Both the position numbers and the translations under genes were made by a program. DNA of 6,812 nt from an uncultured Bacteroidota bacterium (GTDB lineage Bacteria > Bacteroidota > Bacteroidia > Chitinophagales > Chitinophagaceae): the NCBI GenBank assembly GCA_903912435.1, contig CAIWHI010000788.1, positions 1 through 6,812 of the forward strand, written 5' to 3'. Positions 1 through 6,351 of this stretch are shown one piece after another. Under the pieces are notes generated by a model. It made no database searches. It saw only the letters and a list, made by a program, of their open reading frames with translations, and had not been told where the DNA came from. Positions within the stretch are counted from its first letter, which is position 1, and each line of letters begins with the position of its first letter.

Positions 1-66
1 AATGTCATAATAGCTGTCCTCAGTTACATATCCCAACGTAAGTTCACTTTCAAGATTACAGAATAA
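1..66 (+). CDS. C-terminal end of a membrane protein, possibly GtrA-like (partial)
   Basis: Frame 1 is open from the first base to a TAA at 64-66 and encodes the last 21 residues of a gene that starts before the window. The tail reads NVIIAVLSYISQRKFTFK plus three residues. A hydrophobic segment followed by SYxxQRKFTF(K) resembles the last transmembrane helix and basic/aromatic end of GtrA/DPMS-type small membrane proteins, which are linked to translocation or modification of lipid-linked sugars. The fragment is too short to be sure of the family or even to prove that it is coding. It runs convergently towards purD with 55 bp between the two stop codons. Confidence 0.45.
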   Translation, partial: NVIIAVLSYISQRKFTFKITE

Positions 67-80
67 TAGGCCACATTTCT

Positions 81-101
81 AAAAAATGCAACATATTGCA
101 T
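81..101 (-). terminator. Candidate weak intrinsic terminator of purD
   Basis: Read on the minus strand, ATGCAA, loop TATG, TTGCAT forms a 6-bp stem directly followed by a run of six T, 21 bp beyond the purD stop codon. The position and orientation fit a rho-independent terminator for purD. The stem is short and contains only two G-C pairs, so it is weak. On the plus strand the hairpin is not followed by a T-run, so it would not end the upstream gene in the same way. Confidence 0.4.
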
Positions 102-121
102 TATGATTAATTATCAATAAT

Positions 122-1411
122 TTAAAATTCCCAACCAATGTCCTTGCGGTAATACTTGCCATCATAATCAATGAGGTCGACATTTTCGTAAGATTTTTTC
201 AGGGCATCTTTTATGGTAGTACCATAGGATGTTACAGCAAGTACCCTGCCGCCGTTTGTAAGCACTTCGCTTTGCTTATTTTTGCCAACCTTTTCAATAG
301 TCCCAGCATGAAATAGCAGACTGCCCTTTACTTTTTCAAAACCTTCCATTTTAATTCCCTTAGAATAATTACCCGGATACCCTTCTGATACCAACATTAC
401 GGCTCCTGCTGCTCTTGAGCTATGTGCTACCACCACTTCATTCAGCTTGCCCTCATTCATTTTCAGAATCAATTCCACCAAATCATTTTCCAGCCGGGGT
501 ATTACTACTTCTGTTTCCGGGTCACCCATGCGGCAATTGTATTCAATCACATATGGCTCCTCATTTACCTTTATAAGACCAAAGAAAATAAAACCCTGAT
601 AGGTAATATTTTCCTGTTTCAACCCTTTTACTGTAGGCTCTATGATACGGTTGATGACCTTATCCATAAATACCTTATCGGCAAATGGCACAGGGGAAAT
701 AGCGCCCATACCCCCTGTATTAGGACCTTTATCTCCCTCACCTATTCTCTTATAATCCTTGGCCTCTGGTAGAAGCACATAGTTTTCACCATCGGTCAAT
801 ACAAATACCGACAACTCTATACCATCAAGAAATTGCTCAACCACCACTTTACTACTCGCCTCACCAAATTGCTTATCCATCACCATAGACCTGAAAGCCT
901 TAACGCCTTCCACCTTGTTAGCTGCTATCACCACGCCCTTGCCTGCAGCAAGTCCATCGGCTTTAATAACAATAGGGCCATCATTGCGCTTGATGTAGGC
1001 TACCCCCTGCTCAAAACTTTCGGCACTGAATTCCCTATAGTCGGCTGTAGGGATATTATGCCTGCCCATGAATTTTTTAGAAAAAGCCTTGCTGCCTTCC
1101 AGTTGGGCTCCTTCTTTAGACGGGCCTGCAACAATGATGTGTTTTAGTTTGGGGTCATTTTTGAAAAAATCCCATATCCCCAATACCAAAGGGTCTTCAG
1201 GGCCGGGGATTACAATATCAATCTTATACTCAAGGCAGGCACTTTTTATAGCTTCAAAATCGTTATAACCAATTGGGAGATTCACTCCATACTCAGAAGT
1301 ACCGGCATTACCGGGGGCAATAAAAAAGGTTCCACATAATGCACTTTGGCTCAATTTCCAGGCCAATGCACATTCTCTTCCGCCAGATCCTAGTAGTAGT
1401 ATGTTTTTCAT
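122..1411 (-). CDS. purD: Phosphoribosylamine--glycine ligase (GAR synthetase), PurD
   Basis: Cytoplasmic ATP-grasp enzyme of the second step of de novo purine synthesis: phosphoribosylamine + glycine + ATP gives glycinamide ribonucleotide + ADP + Pi. The 429 residues equal the E. coli length. The N-terminal domain opens with a GSGGRE loop (8-13) and IAPGNAGT (31-38). The ATP-grasp part shows LEGSKAF (104-110), IKADGLAAGKGV (149-160), GPNTGGMGA (229-237), then E290 and N292 as likely metal ligands, and the GARS signature RMGDPETE (294-301). The C-terminal domain has FHAGT (367-371), TNGGRVL (385-391) and ends in RKDIGWEF. Residue 14 is Cys where GREH with His is usual. The start is the first ATG after an in-frame TAA seven codons upstream; there is no Shine-Dalgarno motif, as is normal in Bacteroidota. 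It stands alone here, divergent from the first peptide transporter, with no other pur gene in view. Identification is firm. Confidence 0.97.
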   Translation of the reverse strand: MKNILLLGSGGRECALAWKLSQSALCGTFFIAPGNAGTSEYGVNLPIGYNDFEAIKSACLEYKIDIVIPGPEDPLVLGIWDFFKNDPKLKHIIVAGPSKEGAQLEGSKAFSKKFMGRHNIPTADYREFSAESFEQGVAYIKRNDGPIVIKADGLAAGKGVVIAANKVEGVKAFRSMVMDKQFGEASSKVVVEQFLDGIELSVFVLTDGENYVLLPEAKDYKRIGEGDKGPNTGGMGAISPVPFADKVFMDKVINRIIEPTVKGLKQENITYQGFIFFGLIKVNEEPYVIEYNCRMGDPETEVVIPRLENDLVELILKMNEGKLNEVVVAHSSRAAGAVMLVSEGYPGNYSKGIKMEGFEKVKGSLLFHAGTIEKVGKNKQSEVLTNGGRVLAVTSYGTTIKDALKKSYENVDLIDYDGKYYRKDIGWEF

Positions 1412-1472
1412 TTTATTTGAGTAGAATTATGCAAAAAAACAAAAAAAAAGCGGCAAGGCAGATTATTTTAAT

Positions 1473-1480
1473 TATTTTGG
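1473..1480 (+). promoter_or_regulatory. Candidate -7-like box TATTTTGG upstream of the first POT gene
   Basis: TATTTTGG lies 26 bp before the ATG of the first transporter, in the 95-bp divergent gap with purD. It resembles, with an imperfect match, the Bacteroidota -7 element TAnnTTTG. The same octamer stands 19 bp before the second transporter gene. No clear TTTG-type -33 element is found at the right distance. The gap also holds an A-rich stretch (1433-1449) that could act as an upstream element for either direction. This is suggestive only. Confidence 0.25.
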
Positions 1481-1506
1481 CAGTTCTTTAAACGCAATTA
1501 TTTTTT

Positions 1507-3087
1507 ATGAGCAAACCAAGAAGTCAGGAAACAGGTGCAGAATTAGACTTACCTGCTACACCTCATCAGACTGAAAAAGGGCATCCCAAAGGATTGTATG
1601 TGCTTTTCGTTACCGAGTTTTGGGAACGATTCAGTTATTATGGAATGAGAGCCATATTTATTCTATATATGACAAAAATGCTTTTACTTGATAAAGCATT
1701 AGCTAGTAATATCTATGGGAGCTATACCGGACTAGTTTACCTTACTCCACTTATTGGTGGTTATATGGCAGATAGATATTGGGGCAACCGTAAATCAATA
1801 TTTGTTGGCGGTACTCTTATGGCAATTGGGCAATTTTTGATGTTTCTTTCTGCCACTTTCGCAGCCGGACCTGATAAGGCATTTGCAACTATGCTGATGT
1901 GGGGCGGACTTACCTCATTAATTTTTGGCAATGGTTTCTTCAAACCGAATATCTCTACAATGGTTGGTCAACTTTATACAGATAATGATGTACGTAAAGA
2001 CTCGGCTTATACCATTTTTTATATGGGTATAAATGCTGGAGCTCTGATTGCACCATTAATCTGTGGGTATTTTACTGAATTCAAATGGGGTTTCTTCTGT
2101 GCCGGTTCGGGTATGATAATAAGTCTTATAGTATTTTACCTTACAAAAAATAAATATCTGGTATCGCCTTCAGGACGTCAACTGGGCATTGGTGCAAATA
2201 AATTAAATGATGAATCTAATAATACCCCTGAAAATAAAGACAAAGGTGCATTTAGTAGTCAGCAACTTATTATACTTATCGGTGGTATTATAGTAGCTTT
2301 CTCTATTCTATATTTTGGTGTAGGCATTGATGTATGGGGTTCCCTTATCTATGGTATGACCGCAGTGGGTCCATTTGTTATTATTACTGATAAGTCATTA
2401 ACAAAAATTGAAAAAGACAGACTTTGGGTTATTATCTTGATTATGATTTTTGTTATCTTTTTCTGGATGTGTTTTGAGCAGGCAGGAGCATCACTCACCT
2501 ATTTTGCAGATGAACAAACGAATCGTAATATTTTTGGGTTTGTAATGCCTACAGCATGGTTCCAGAGTTTTAATGCTGGTTTCATATTAATTCTTGCTCC
2601 TATTATTAGTGCAGTATGGGTGTTTCTCGCTAAAAAAGGTATAAGCCCAGCCGCTCCATTTAAACAATCAATTGGATTGGCATTTTTAGCTTCAGGTTTC
2701 TTATTCATAGCCTTTGGCTGTAATGCTATACCAAAAGAGGGTGCAAGTATTTTATTCCTTACAGGTCTTTATTTCCTGCATACAATTGGTGAACTATGCC
2801 TCAGTCCTATTGGTTTATCTATGGTTAATAAGCTTACTCCTGGTCGGTTCACATCACTTATGATGGGGATCTGGTTTTTAGCAATTGCAACTGGTAATAA
2901 ACTGGCAGGTACTATGAGTTCTCTCTATCCTGATCCTAAAGTAACTACACATGCGCATGTTTTGGGAATTGAAATTAATAATCTTCATACTTATTTTATG
3001 TTATTTGTAGGTTTCTCAGGATTTGCAGCAGTAATGTTGTTCCTGCTAAGTAGAAAATTACAGAAAATGATGCATGGAATTTCCTAA
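1507..3087 (+). CDS. Proton-dependent oligopeptide transporter (POT/PTR2 family, MFS), first copy
   Basis: Inner-membrane proton symporter, by family expected to import di- and tripeptides. Its 526 residues with about 12-14 hydrophobic segments match bacterial POT length. The proton/peptide motif ExxERFxYY is intact as E37-F-W-E40-R41-F-S-Y44-Y45, followed by GMR with R48. GGYMADRYWG (84-93) is the first PTR2 signature region; GFFKPNIS (143-150) carries the conserved TM4 lysine K146; YTIFYMGINAGAL (168-180) is the second signature. A polar linker at about 217-250 separates the two halves. The C-terminal half has FFWMCFEQAG (318-327) and GELCLSPIGLS (428-438) with the conserved TM10 glutamate E429. 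The start is the first ATG after an in-frame TAA at 1489-1491. A strong terminator follows. Codons are more AT-ending than in the next transporter: 10 of 40 sampled third positions are G/C. Exact substrate range cannot be read from sequence; nitrate or sugar-like substrates are unlikely given the ExxER motif. Confidence 0.93.
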   Translation: MSKPRSQETGAELDLPATPHQTEKGHPKGLYVLFVTEFWERFSYYGMRAIFILYMTKMLLLDKALASNIYGSYTGLVYLTPLIGGYMADRYWGNRKSIFVGGTLMAIGQFLMFLSATFAAGPDKAFATMLMWGGLTSLIFGNGFFKPNISTMVGQLYTDNDVRKDSAYTIFYMGINAGALIAPLICGYFTEFKWGFFCAGSGMIISLIVFYLTKNKYLVSPSGRQLGIGANKLNDESNNTPENKDKGAFSSQQLIILIGGIIVAFSILYFGVGIDVWGSLIYGMTAVGPFVIITDKSLTKIEKDRLWVIILIMIFVIFFWMCFEQAGASLTYFADEQTNRNIFGFVMPTAWFQSFNAGFILILAPIISAVWVFLAKKGISPAAPFKQSIGLAFLASGFLFIAFGCNAIPKEGASILFLTGLYFLHTIGELCLSPIGLSMVNKLTPGRFTSLMMGIWFLAIATGNKLAGTMSSLYPDPKVTTHAHVLGIEINNLHTYFMLFVGFSGFAAVMLFLLSRKLQKMMHGIS

Positions 3088-3109
3088 AAATAAATTTCAA
3101 ATTAATTTT

Positions 3110-3140
3110 AAAAAAAGCGGGATTTATTCCCGCTTTTTTT
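3110..3140 (+). terminator. Strong rho-independent terminator after the first POT gene
   Basis: GCGGGA (3117-3122), loop TTTAT, TCCCGC (3128-3133), flanked by seven A on the left and seven T on the right, so the stem can extend to 13 bp. It lies 22 bp after the stop codon of the first transporter. The A-run also makes it able to work on the minus strand. It implies that the second transporter has its own promoter in the 71 bp that follow. Confidence 0.9.
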
Positions 3141-3184
3141 ATGCAGGTGAAAAAAAGGGGTATGGAAAGATAAATAATTAAGCC

Positions 3185-3192
3185 TATTTTGG
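3185..3192 (+). promoter_or_regulatory. Candidate -7-like box TATTTTGG upstream of the second POT gene
   Basis: TATTTTGG ends 19 bp before the ATG at 3212 and after the terminator, where a separate promoter must lie if transcription really stops at 3140. It is the same octamer seen before the first transporter and a near match to the Bacteroidota TAnnTTTG -7 element. I see no convincing -33 partner. Confidence 0.25.
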
Positions 3193-3211
3193 TACTCCAA
3201 ATAAATAATGA

Positions 3212-4711
3212 ATGGATACAACTAATGAAATCAATGCCTTGGCATTGGAACGAATCCAAAGTTTTAAGGGCAAATACCCTAAGCAATTGTGGTACCTCTT
3301 CCTGTCTGAAATGTGGGAACGGTTTGCATTTTATGGTATGAGGGGTATGCTAACCATTTTCATGGTGGAGCAACTGAAACTGACCGAAAAAGATGCCAAT
3401 CTGAAATATGGTGCCATACAGGCATTTATATATACAATGGCTTTTGTAGGTGGTCTTTTTGCCGATAAAATCCTGGGGTTCAGGAAGTCAATTTTCTGGG
3501 GAGGGCTTTTGATGATTGCCGGTAGCTTTACCCTGGCATTTTCGCCACAGCACCTCTATTATATTGGTATTAGCTTCACTATAGTAGGTACAGGCTTCTT
3601 TAAGCCCAATATCTCTACCATGGTGGGCAACCTCTATAAAAACGATGACCCCCGCAGGGATGCAGGATTTGGCCTGTTTTATTCCGGTATTAATATCGGG
3701 GCATTGCTGGGTGGTTACCTGTGCATCAATGTTGCCAATCATTATTCATGGAATGCAGCATTCTCACTGGCCGGTATTGGTATGGCCATCGGTCTGGGTA
3801 TTTTCATCTTTACCAAAAGAACCCTTGGGCCTATTGGTTTCTCTCCTTTGGCGAATAAAGTATCGCTTAGCAAAATCAGGATTTATGATCTAATGGTTTA
3901 TGCCGGGTCACTTTTGGTCATTCCTTTTATCCTCCTACTGGTATCTAATACTGCCTATACCGATATCTTCATGTATATAGTAGGCCCGGCAGCTTTTATT
4001 TATATCATTTACGAAATGTTCAGCTTCAATGCAATAGAGCGGCAAAAGCTAATAGCTGCGTTGATATTCATATTATTCTCAGTATTCTTTTGGGCGTTTT
4101 TTGAGCAGGCTGGAGGCTCGTTGAGCCTATTTGCCCGCTACAACCTGAGGCATGAAGTTTTAGGCATGAATATGGATCCCAATGAAATTAATAATGCTGC
4201 AAATTCGCTTTTCGTCATTTTATTTAGCCCCTTATTTGGTTTATTATGGCTATGGATGGGCAAAAAGAAACTGGAACCTAATACTGTTATCAAATTCGGC
4301 CTTGGCTTCCTTTTCCTTGCAATTGCGTTTTATGTATTTTATTATACCCGTTTCTTTGCCGATGCAGCCGGATTCACATCACTAAATGTATTCACCCTGG
4401 CTTACCTCGTCATTACTGTAGGCGAACTTTGTCTCTCCCCTATCGGGCTTTCATTAATGACCAAATTGGCACCACAAAAATTGCATGGCATGATGATGGG
4501 TATGTGGTTCCTGGCTAGTGCTTATGGGCAGTATGCAGCAGGTATTCTTGGTGCAGGTATGGCAACAGTGGATGATAAAGCAACCCTGACCGACAAACTA
4601 ATGGCCTATACTGATGGGTATAAGCATCTGGCCATTTATGCCTTAGTAGCAGGTGTAGCATTGATTATCCTTTCTCCATTGATTAGGAAATTAATGCACG
4701 ATGTACTGTAG
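3212..4711 (+). CDS. Proton-dependent oligopeptide transporter (POT/PTR2 family, MFS), second copy
   Basis: A second inner-membrane POT symporter, 499 residues, paralogous to its upstream neighbour. The motif reads E33-M-W-E36-R37-F-A-F40-Y41-G, so the first tyrosine of ExxERFxYY is Phe, as in some bacterial POTs; GMR gives R44. GGLFADKILGFRKS (80-93), GFFKPNIS (128-135, TM4 lysine K131), FGLFYSGINIGAL (153-165), FFWAFFEQAGGSL (292-304) and GELCLSPIGLS (404-414, TM10 glutamate E405) are all present, so it should be functional. The linker between halves (about 203-225) is shorter and less polar than in the first copy, which accounts for part of the length difference. TGA at 3209-3211 is in frame immediately before the ATG, which fixes the start. 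Codon use is more GC-ending than in the first copy (18 of 40 sampled third positions). No terminator is visible before the antitoxin gene 40 bp downstream, so read-through into it is possible. Confidence 0.93.
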   Translation: MDTTNEINALALERIQSFKGKYPKQLWYLFLSEMWERFAFYGMRGMLTIFMVEQLKLTEKDANLKYGAIQAFIYTMAFVGGLFADKILGFRKSIFWGGLLMIAGSFTLAFSPQHLYYIGISFTIVGTGFFKPNISTMVGNLYKNDDPRRDAGFGLFYSGINIGALLGGYLCINVANHYSWNAAFSLAGIGMAIGLGIFIFTKRTLGPIGFSPLANKVSLSKIRIYDLMVYAGSLLVIPFILLLVSNTAYTDIFMYIVGPAAFIYIIYEMFSFNAIERQKLIAALIFILFSVFFWAFFEQAGGSLSLFARYNLRHEVLGMNMDPNEINNAANSLFVILFSPLFGLLWLWMGKKKLEPNTVIKFGLGFLFLAIAFYVFYYTRFFADAAGFTSLNVFTLAYLVITVGELCLSPIGLSLMTKLAPQKLHGMMMGMWFLASAYGQYAAGILGAGMATVDDKATLTDKLMAYTDGYKHLAIYALVAGVALIILSPLIRKLMHDVL

Positions 4712-4751
4712 ATTGTCTAACATCATTCCAAAAATGTACTATTGATAAGTC

Positions 4752-4982
4752 ATGAAAATAGCTGAAATAAAAGAGAAACTACATGAATATATTGAAATAG
4801 CCGAAGAAAGGAAACTGGCGGCTCTCTACATTTTGCTAGAACATGACATGGATAATCATGAATTTGATGATGAAACAGTAAGAATGCTGGAAGAAAGGCA
4901 CGATGAATTTATCAAAAGTGGCTCTAAAGGTTACACTATTGAGGAGTCCTTCGAATATATCAAAAACAACATGAGTAAATGA
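4752..4982 (+). CDS. Putative antitoxin of a RelE/ParE-type module
   Basis: Small, acidic, soluble protein of 76 residues. Residues 1-32 are predicted helix (MKIAEIKEKLHEYIEIAEER then KLAALYILLEHD); a second part rich in Asp and Glu (34-52) leads to a tail around GYTIEESFEYIKN (60-72). This architecture, an N-terminal helical segment plus a C-terminal stretch with a GY(T/S)xEE pattern, is common in Bacteroidota antitoxins paired with RelE/ParE toxins; the C-terminal part is likely to wrap the toxin. It is called antitoxin mainly because of the toxin gene that overlaps it by ATGA (4979-4982), the normal antitoxin-first order. The start is the first ATG after an in-frame TAA at 4746-4748. I see no clear DNA-binding fold such as a ribbon-helix-helix or HTH, so autoregulation cannot be claimed. 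Confidence 0.72.
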   Translation: MKIAEIKEKLHEYIEIAEERKLAALYILLEHDMDNHEFDDETVRMLEERHDEFIKSGSKGYTIEESFEYIKNNMSK

Positions 4983-5278
4983 GCGCGTATAAGCTTTTAA
5001 TTACTAATGATGCTGTTTTTGATGCATTAGATGCAACAAATTATTATAGAAGTGTCCAATTAGGATTGGAGGACCGTTTTTTAGCTGAATTAAAAGATGC
5101 ATATACGAAAATATCCGAAAACCTTCAATATTATGGGTTTATATCTTCTAAAGGCAGAAAACGATTTAGAAAAATAAAACTTAATAAATTCCCATTTGTT
5201 GTCATATTCAACATAGTAGATAACACTGTTACTGTAGTAAGTGTTTTTAACACCAAACAAAATCCTAAATTCAAATAA
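4979..5278 (+). CDS. RelE/ParE-family toxin
   Basis: A 99-residue basic protein with the order of the RelE/ParE superfamily: a short strand (YKLLITNDA, 4-12), two helices holding ALDATNYYRSVQLGLEDRFL (16-35) and ELKDAYTKI (37-45), and a C-terminal sheet with KRFRKIKLNKFPFVVIFNI (61-79), NTVTVVSVFNTKQNP (82-96). The patterns YY...GLxxRF, F/Y-P-x-hydrophobic-I/V-x-F, and hydrophobic-xxVFxTxxNP are typical of Bacteroidota ParE-like toxins. In the last motif Asn stands where His is frequent (VFHTxRNP). Family members act either as gyrase poisons (ParE) or as ribosome-dependent mRNA nucleases (RelE); the RelE catalytic set is not evident, so ParE-like is the better guess. It is translationally coupled to the antitoxin gene by a 4-nt overlap and ended by the hairpin at 5280-5319. 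The unit is AT-rich (3 of 20 sampled third positions are G/C), in line with an acquired accessory module. Confidence 0.85.
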   Translation: MSAYKLLITNDAVFDALDATNYYRSVQLGLEDRFLAELKDAYTKISENLQYYGFISSKGRKRFRKIKLNKFPFVVIFNIVDNTVTVVSVFNTKQNPKFK

Positions 5279-5279
5279 C

Positions 5280-5319
5280 AAAACGGGTAAATATCCACTA
5301 TAGGATATTTACCCGTTTT
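5280..5319 (+). terminator. Perfect 17-bp hairpin ending the toxin-antitoxin unit
   Basis: The arms 5280-5296 and 5303-5319 are perfectly complementary, with the core CGGGTAAATATCC, a 6-nt loop ACTATA and an outer AAAA/TTTT pair. It begins one base after the toxin stop codon. With the 3' TTTTATCTTTT it fits an intrinsic terminator, which the flanking A-run may make bidirectional. The stem is unusually long and regular for one. Confidence 0.8.
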
Positions 5320-5429
5320 ATCTTTTATATGAATATTGAAACCTATTTCATGGAAGCAAGGACCAACCTTGGGTATTTCAAAAAATATATTTCCTAATCC
5401 ATATCATAAATAGGCAATTTTCTTTTCCT

Positions 5430-5437
5430 TACTTTCG
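5430..5437 (+). promoter_or_regulatory. Candidate -7 element upstream of the VIT1/CCC1 gene
   Basis: TACTTTCG fits the Bacteroidota -7 consensus TAnnTTTG with one mismatch and lies 23 bp before the ATG at 5461, which would give a short leader. No firm -33 TTTG is found upstream, and I see no Fur- or MntR-like inverted repeat between 5320 and 5460. Confidence 0.35.
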
Positions 5438-5460
5438 TGTACATCTAAATTAGCAATACA

Positions 5461-6162
5461 ATGGACAAAGCACACCACGAAGCACACTTTCAAAGTTCAG
5501 ACCTGGTAACTGATATTGTGATAGGCATGAGCGACGGGCTTACAGTGCCCTTTGCATTGGCTGCAGGGCTTAGTGGGGTACATGATATTGGTACTGCCAC
5601 AGTTATTACCGCAGGTTTTGCCGAAATAGTAGCAGGCAGTATCGCTATGGGCCTGGGTGGCTACCTGGCTGGTAAAACCGAAATTGACCATTATAATTCA
5701 GAACTAAAGAGGGAGGAATATGAGGTGGAACATATGCCCGAGCGTGAAAAAGAAGAGGTAAGAGTAATCTTTGCAGAAATGGGCATGAGTGAATCTACCC
5801 AAAAACTGATAGTGGAGGAAATGTCGCAGGACAAGGCCAAATGGATTGACTTTATGATGCGCTATGAGCTTGGTCTGGAAAAACCTGATGCCCGCCGTGC
5901 TGCCAAAAGCGCCATGAACATTGGTTTCTCTTATATTGTAGGCGGACTAGTGCCACTAACACCCTATTTCTTTGCTAAATCTCCTGCCGAAGGTCTTAGG
6001 TATTCAGCCATTATTACGGTTATCTGTTTGTTTATTTTCGGGTATTTCAAAGCACAGGTTACCGGGCAAAATAAATTGGGAGGAGCTCTGAAGGTTATGT
6101 TTATAGGTTCGGTAGCAGCAGCGGCGGCATATTTTATTGCCGGGTTATTGAATCATGGGTAA
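5461..6162 (+). CDS. VIT1/CCC1-family iron/manganese transporter
   Basis: A 233-residue inner-membrane protein of the VIT1/CCC1 (DUF125) family, which moves Fe2+ or Mn2+, typically by proton exchange, for metal detoxification or storage. The layout is standard: TM1 with DIVIGMSDGLTVPFALAAGL (18-37, conserved D25), TM2 ending in GSIAMGLGGYLAGKTEIDHY (59-78, with M63 near the family's pore methionine), a cytoplasmic acidic helical metal-binding domain (about 79-145) with ELKREEYEVE (81-90), REKEEV (95-100) and FMMRYELGLE (131-140), then TM3-TM5 (about 152-173, 181-199, 209-230). The usual (A)SMxxGEYVS of plant and yeast members is AMGLGGYLA, a form I associate with a bacterial subgroup. The first ATG after an in-frame TAA (5446-5448) is the start. 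It has its own candidate promoter and is isolated from the toxin module by a terminator. Metal choice cannot be read from the sequence. Confidence 0.92.
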   Translation: MDKAHHEAHFQSSDLVTDIVIGMSDGLTVPFALAAGLSGVHDIGTATVITAGFAEIVAGSIAMGLGGYLAGKTEIDHYNSELKREEYEVEHMPEREKEEVRVIFAEMGMSESTQKLIVEEMSQDKAKWIDFMMRYELGLEKPDARRAAKSAMNIGFSYIVGGLVPLTPYFFAKSPAEGLRYSAIITVICLFIFGYFKAQVTGQNKLGGALKVMFIGSVAAAAAYFIAGLLNHG

Positions 6163-6174
6163 GGGTTAGAATCG

Positions 6175-6205
6175 GAATTTCCAGAATTAATGAATTATCA
6201 GAATT
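6175..6205. repeat. Short periodic repeat: four GAATT units every 8-9 nt
   Basis: GAATT begins at 6175, 6184, 6192 and 6201, giving steps of 9, 8 and 9 nt, and a related GAATC stands at 6169. Three of the units are preceded by CG or CA, as in (C)(A/G)GAATT. The run starts about 12 bp after the stop codon of the metal transporter. It resembles degenerate AGGATT/AGAATT periodic tracts that I recall from Bacteroidota intergenic DNA, but I cannot confirm that link here. Confidence 0.5.
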
Positions 6206-6243
6206 TGTGGCGAAAAATGGCTAATCACCATCATTGTCAGTAG

Positions 6244-6263
6244 CCCCGGCTTTCAAGCCGGGG
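6244..6263. repeat. REP-like 20-bp palindrome, left copy
   Basis: CCCCGGCTT-TC-AAGCCGGGG is a 9-bp perfect stem with a 2-nt centre, much richer in GC than the DNA around it. As RNA it would be a very stable hairpin in the 3' region of a metal-transporter transcript. It is followed by AACAAAAAAACC, not by T, so it is not a standard terminator on the plus strand. Confidence 0.85.
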
Positions 6264-6351
6264 AACAAAAAAACCAAGAAATAGGCTTTAGCCAAACCTA
6301 GCTTATTATGGATTCTACGCACCGTAGTTTGGGCTAAAACCCTAAATATTA

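Noticed and set aside
422..1268. Plus-strand open frames (422-772, 833-1147, 1068-1268) opposite purD
   Set aside because: They lie wholly inside a firmly identified purD on the other strand and show no family features; they are shadows of its codon use.
1431..1470. A-rich run plus GCGGCAAGGCAG as a terminator between purD and the first transporter
   Set aside because: The genes diverge here, so no terminator is expected, and the GC part does not form a good stem.
1761..2708. Minus-strand frames 1761-1943 and 2499-2708
   Set aside because: Antisense to the first peptide transporter, with low-complexity composition mirroring membrane-helix codons.
3208..3225. Five-codon mini-ORF (ATG at 3208) overlapping the start of the second transporter
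   Set aside because: The ATGAATG arrangement could be a tiny upstream ORF, but in this AT-rich leader it is likely chance and there is no further support.
2996..3286. Minus-strand 96-codon frame across the gap between the two transporters
   Set aside because: It runs through the terminator hairpin and both flanking gene ends; nothing in it looks like a known protein.
3488..4385. Frames 3488-3742 (minus), 3645-3893 and 4182-4385 (plus) within the second transporter
   Set aside because: Out-of-frame overlaps with a well-supported gene.
5090..5281. Minus-strand 63-codon frame opposite the toxin gene
   Set aside because: Fully antisense to the toxin; it starts in the terminator and has no protein-like pattern.
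5329..5397. 22-codon ORF after the toxin module (starts MNIETYF)
   Set aside because: Very short, no recognisable features, no sign of a promoter of its own; likely chance.
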